A stretch of DNA of 5,910 nucleotides, taken from positions 1 to 5,910 of the forward strand of contig SCQZ01000237.1 in assembly GCA_004299665.1 (NCBI GenBank). Reading direction: 5' to 3'. Positions 5,892 to 5,910 of the stretch are shown here, piece after piece (positions within the stretch are counted from its first letter, which is position 1; each line of letters begins with the position of its first letter). Source of the DNA: Jatrophihabitans sp. GTDB taxonomy: Bacteria > Actinomycetota > Actinomycetes > Mycobacteriales > Jatrophihabitantaceae. Made by a program: the position numbers and the translations under genes. The notes under the pieces were generated by a model. That model searched no databases. It saw only the letters and a program-made list of their open reading frames with translations, and was not told where the DNA came from.

Positions 5892-5910
5892 GGGGGGTGG
5901 GCCGTTCGCC

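Overview
The window is gene-dense, very GC-rich DNA with strong G/C preference at third codon positions. It most likely comes from a chromosome of a high-GC actinobacterium. Three things support this: a mycothiol-dependent enzyme family member (mycothiol is an actinobacterial thiol), a dCTP deaminase of the bifunctional Mycobacterium tuberculosis type, and SD-less starts with a TANNNT box just upstream of the ATG, typical of actinobacterial leaderless transcripts. I cannot name the genus.

Layout. Positions 1-76 hold the C-terminal end of an unidentified plus-strand gene, followed by a GC-rich hairpin. A plus-strand pair then runs from 148 to 1988: ilvE (branched-chain aminotransferase) and, overlapping it by ATGA, a maleylpyruvate-isomerase-like mycothiol-dependent enzyme. 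A 65-base convergent gap follows. The rest is a minus-strand cluster, read right to left from 5880 to 2054: a large acyl-CoA dehydrogenase subunit, a small acyl-CoA dehydrogenase subunit, a subfamily I haloalkane dehalogenase (DhmA type) and dcd (dCTP deaminase). Gaps between these genes are 14, 29 and 10 bases.

How the genes work together. The two acyl-CoA dehydrogenases look like halves of one obligate heteromeric enzyme. The large one keeps a catalytic Glu in helix G but lacks the usual FAD-contact motifs near its C-terminus. The small one has those FAD motifs but lacks Glu at both known catalytic positions. Such enzymes in actinobacteria act on bulky acyl-CoAs such as steroid side chains; the substrate here is unknown. 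The dehalogenase has a complete catalytic set. Dcd supplies dUMP for thymidylate synthesis and has no evident metabolic link to its neighbours. ilvE performs the last step of Leu/Ile/Val synthesis.

The most interesting pattern is regulatory. The two acyl-CoA dehydrogenase genes have clear Shine-Dalgarno sites. ilvE, the dehalogenase and dcd have none, and each instead has a TANNNT box ending 6-8 bases before the ATG. The minus-strand cluster may therefore be several transcription units rather than one operon. I see no mobile element, CRISPR array, RNA gene or clearly new multi-gene system.
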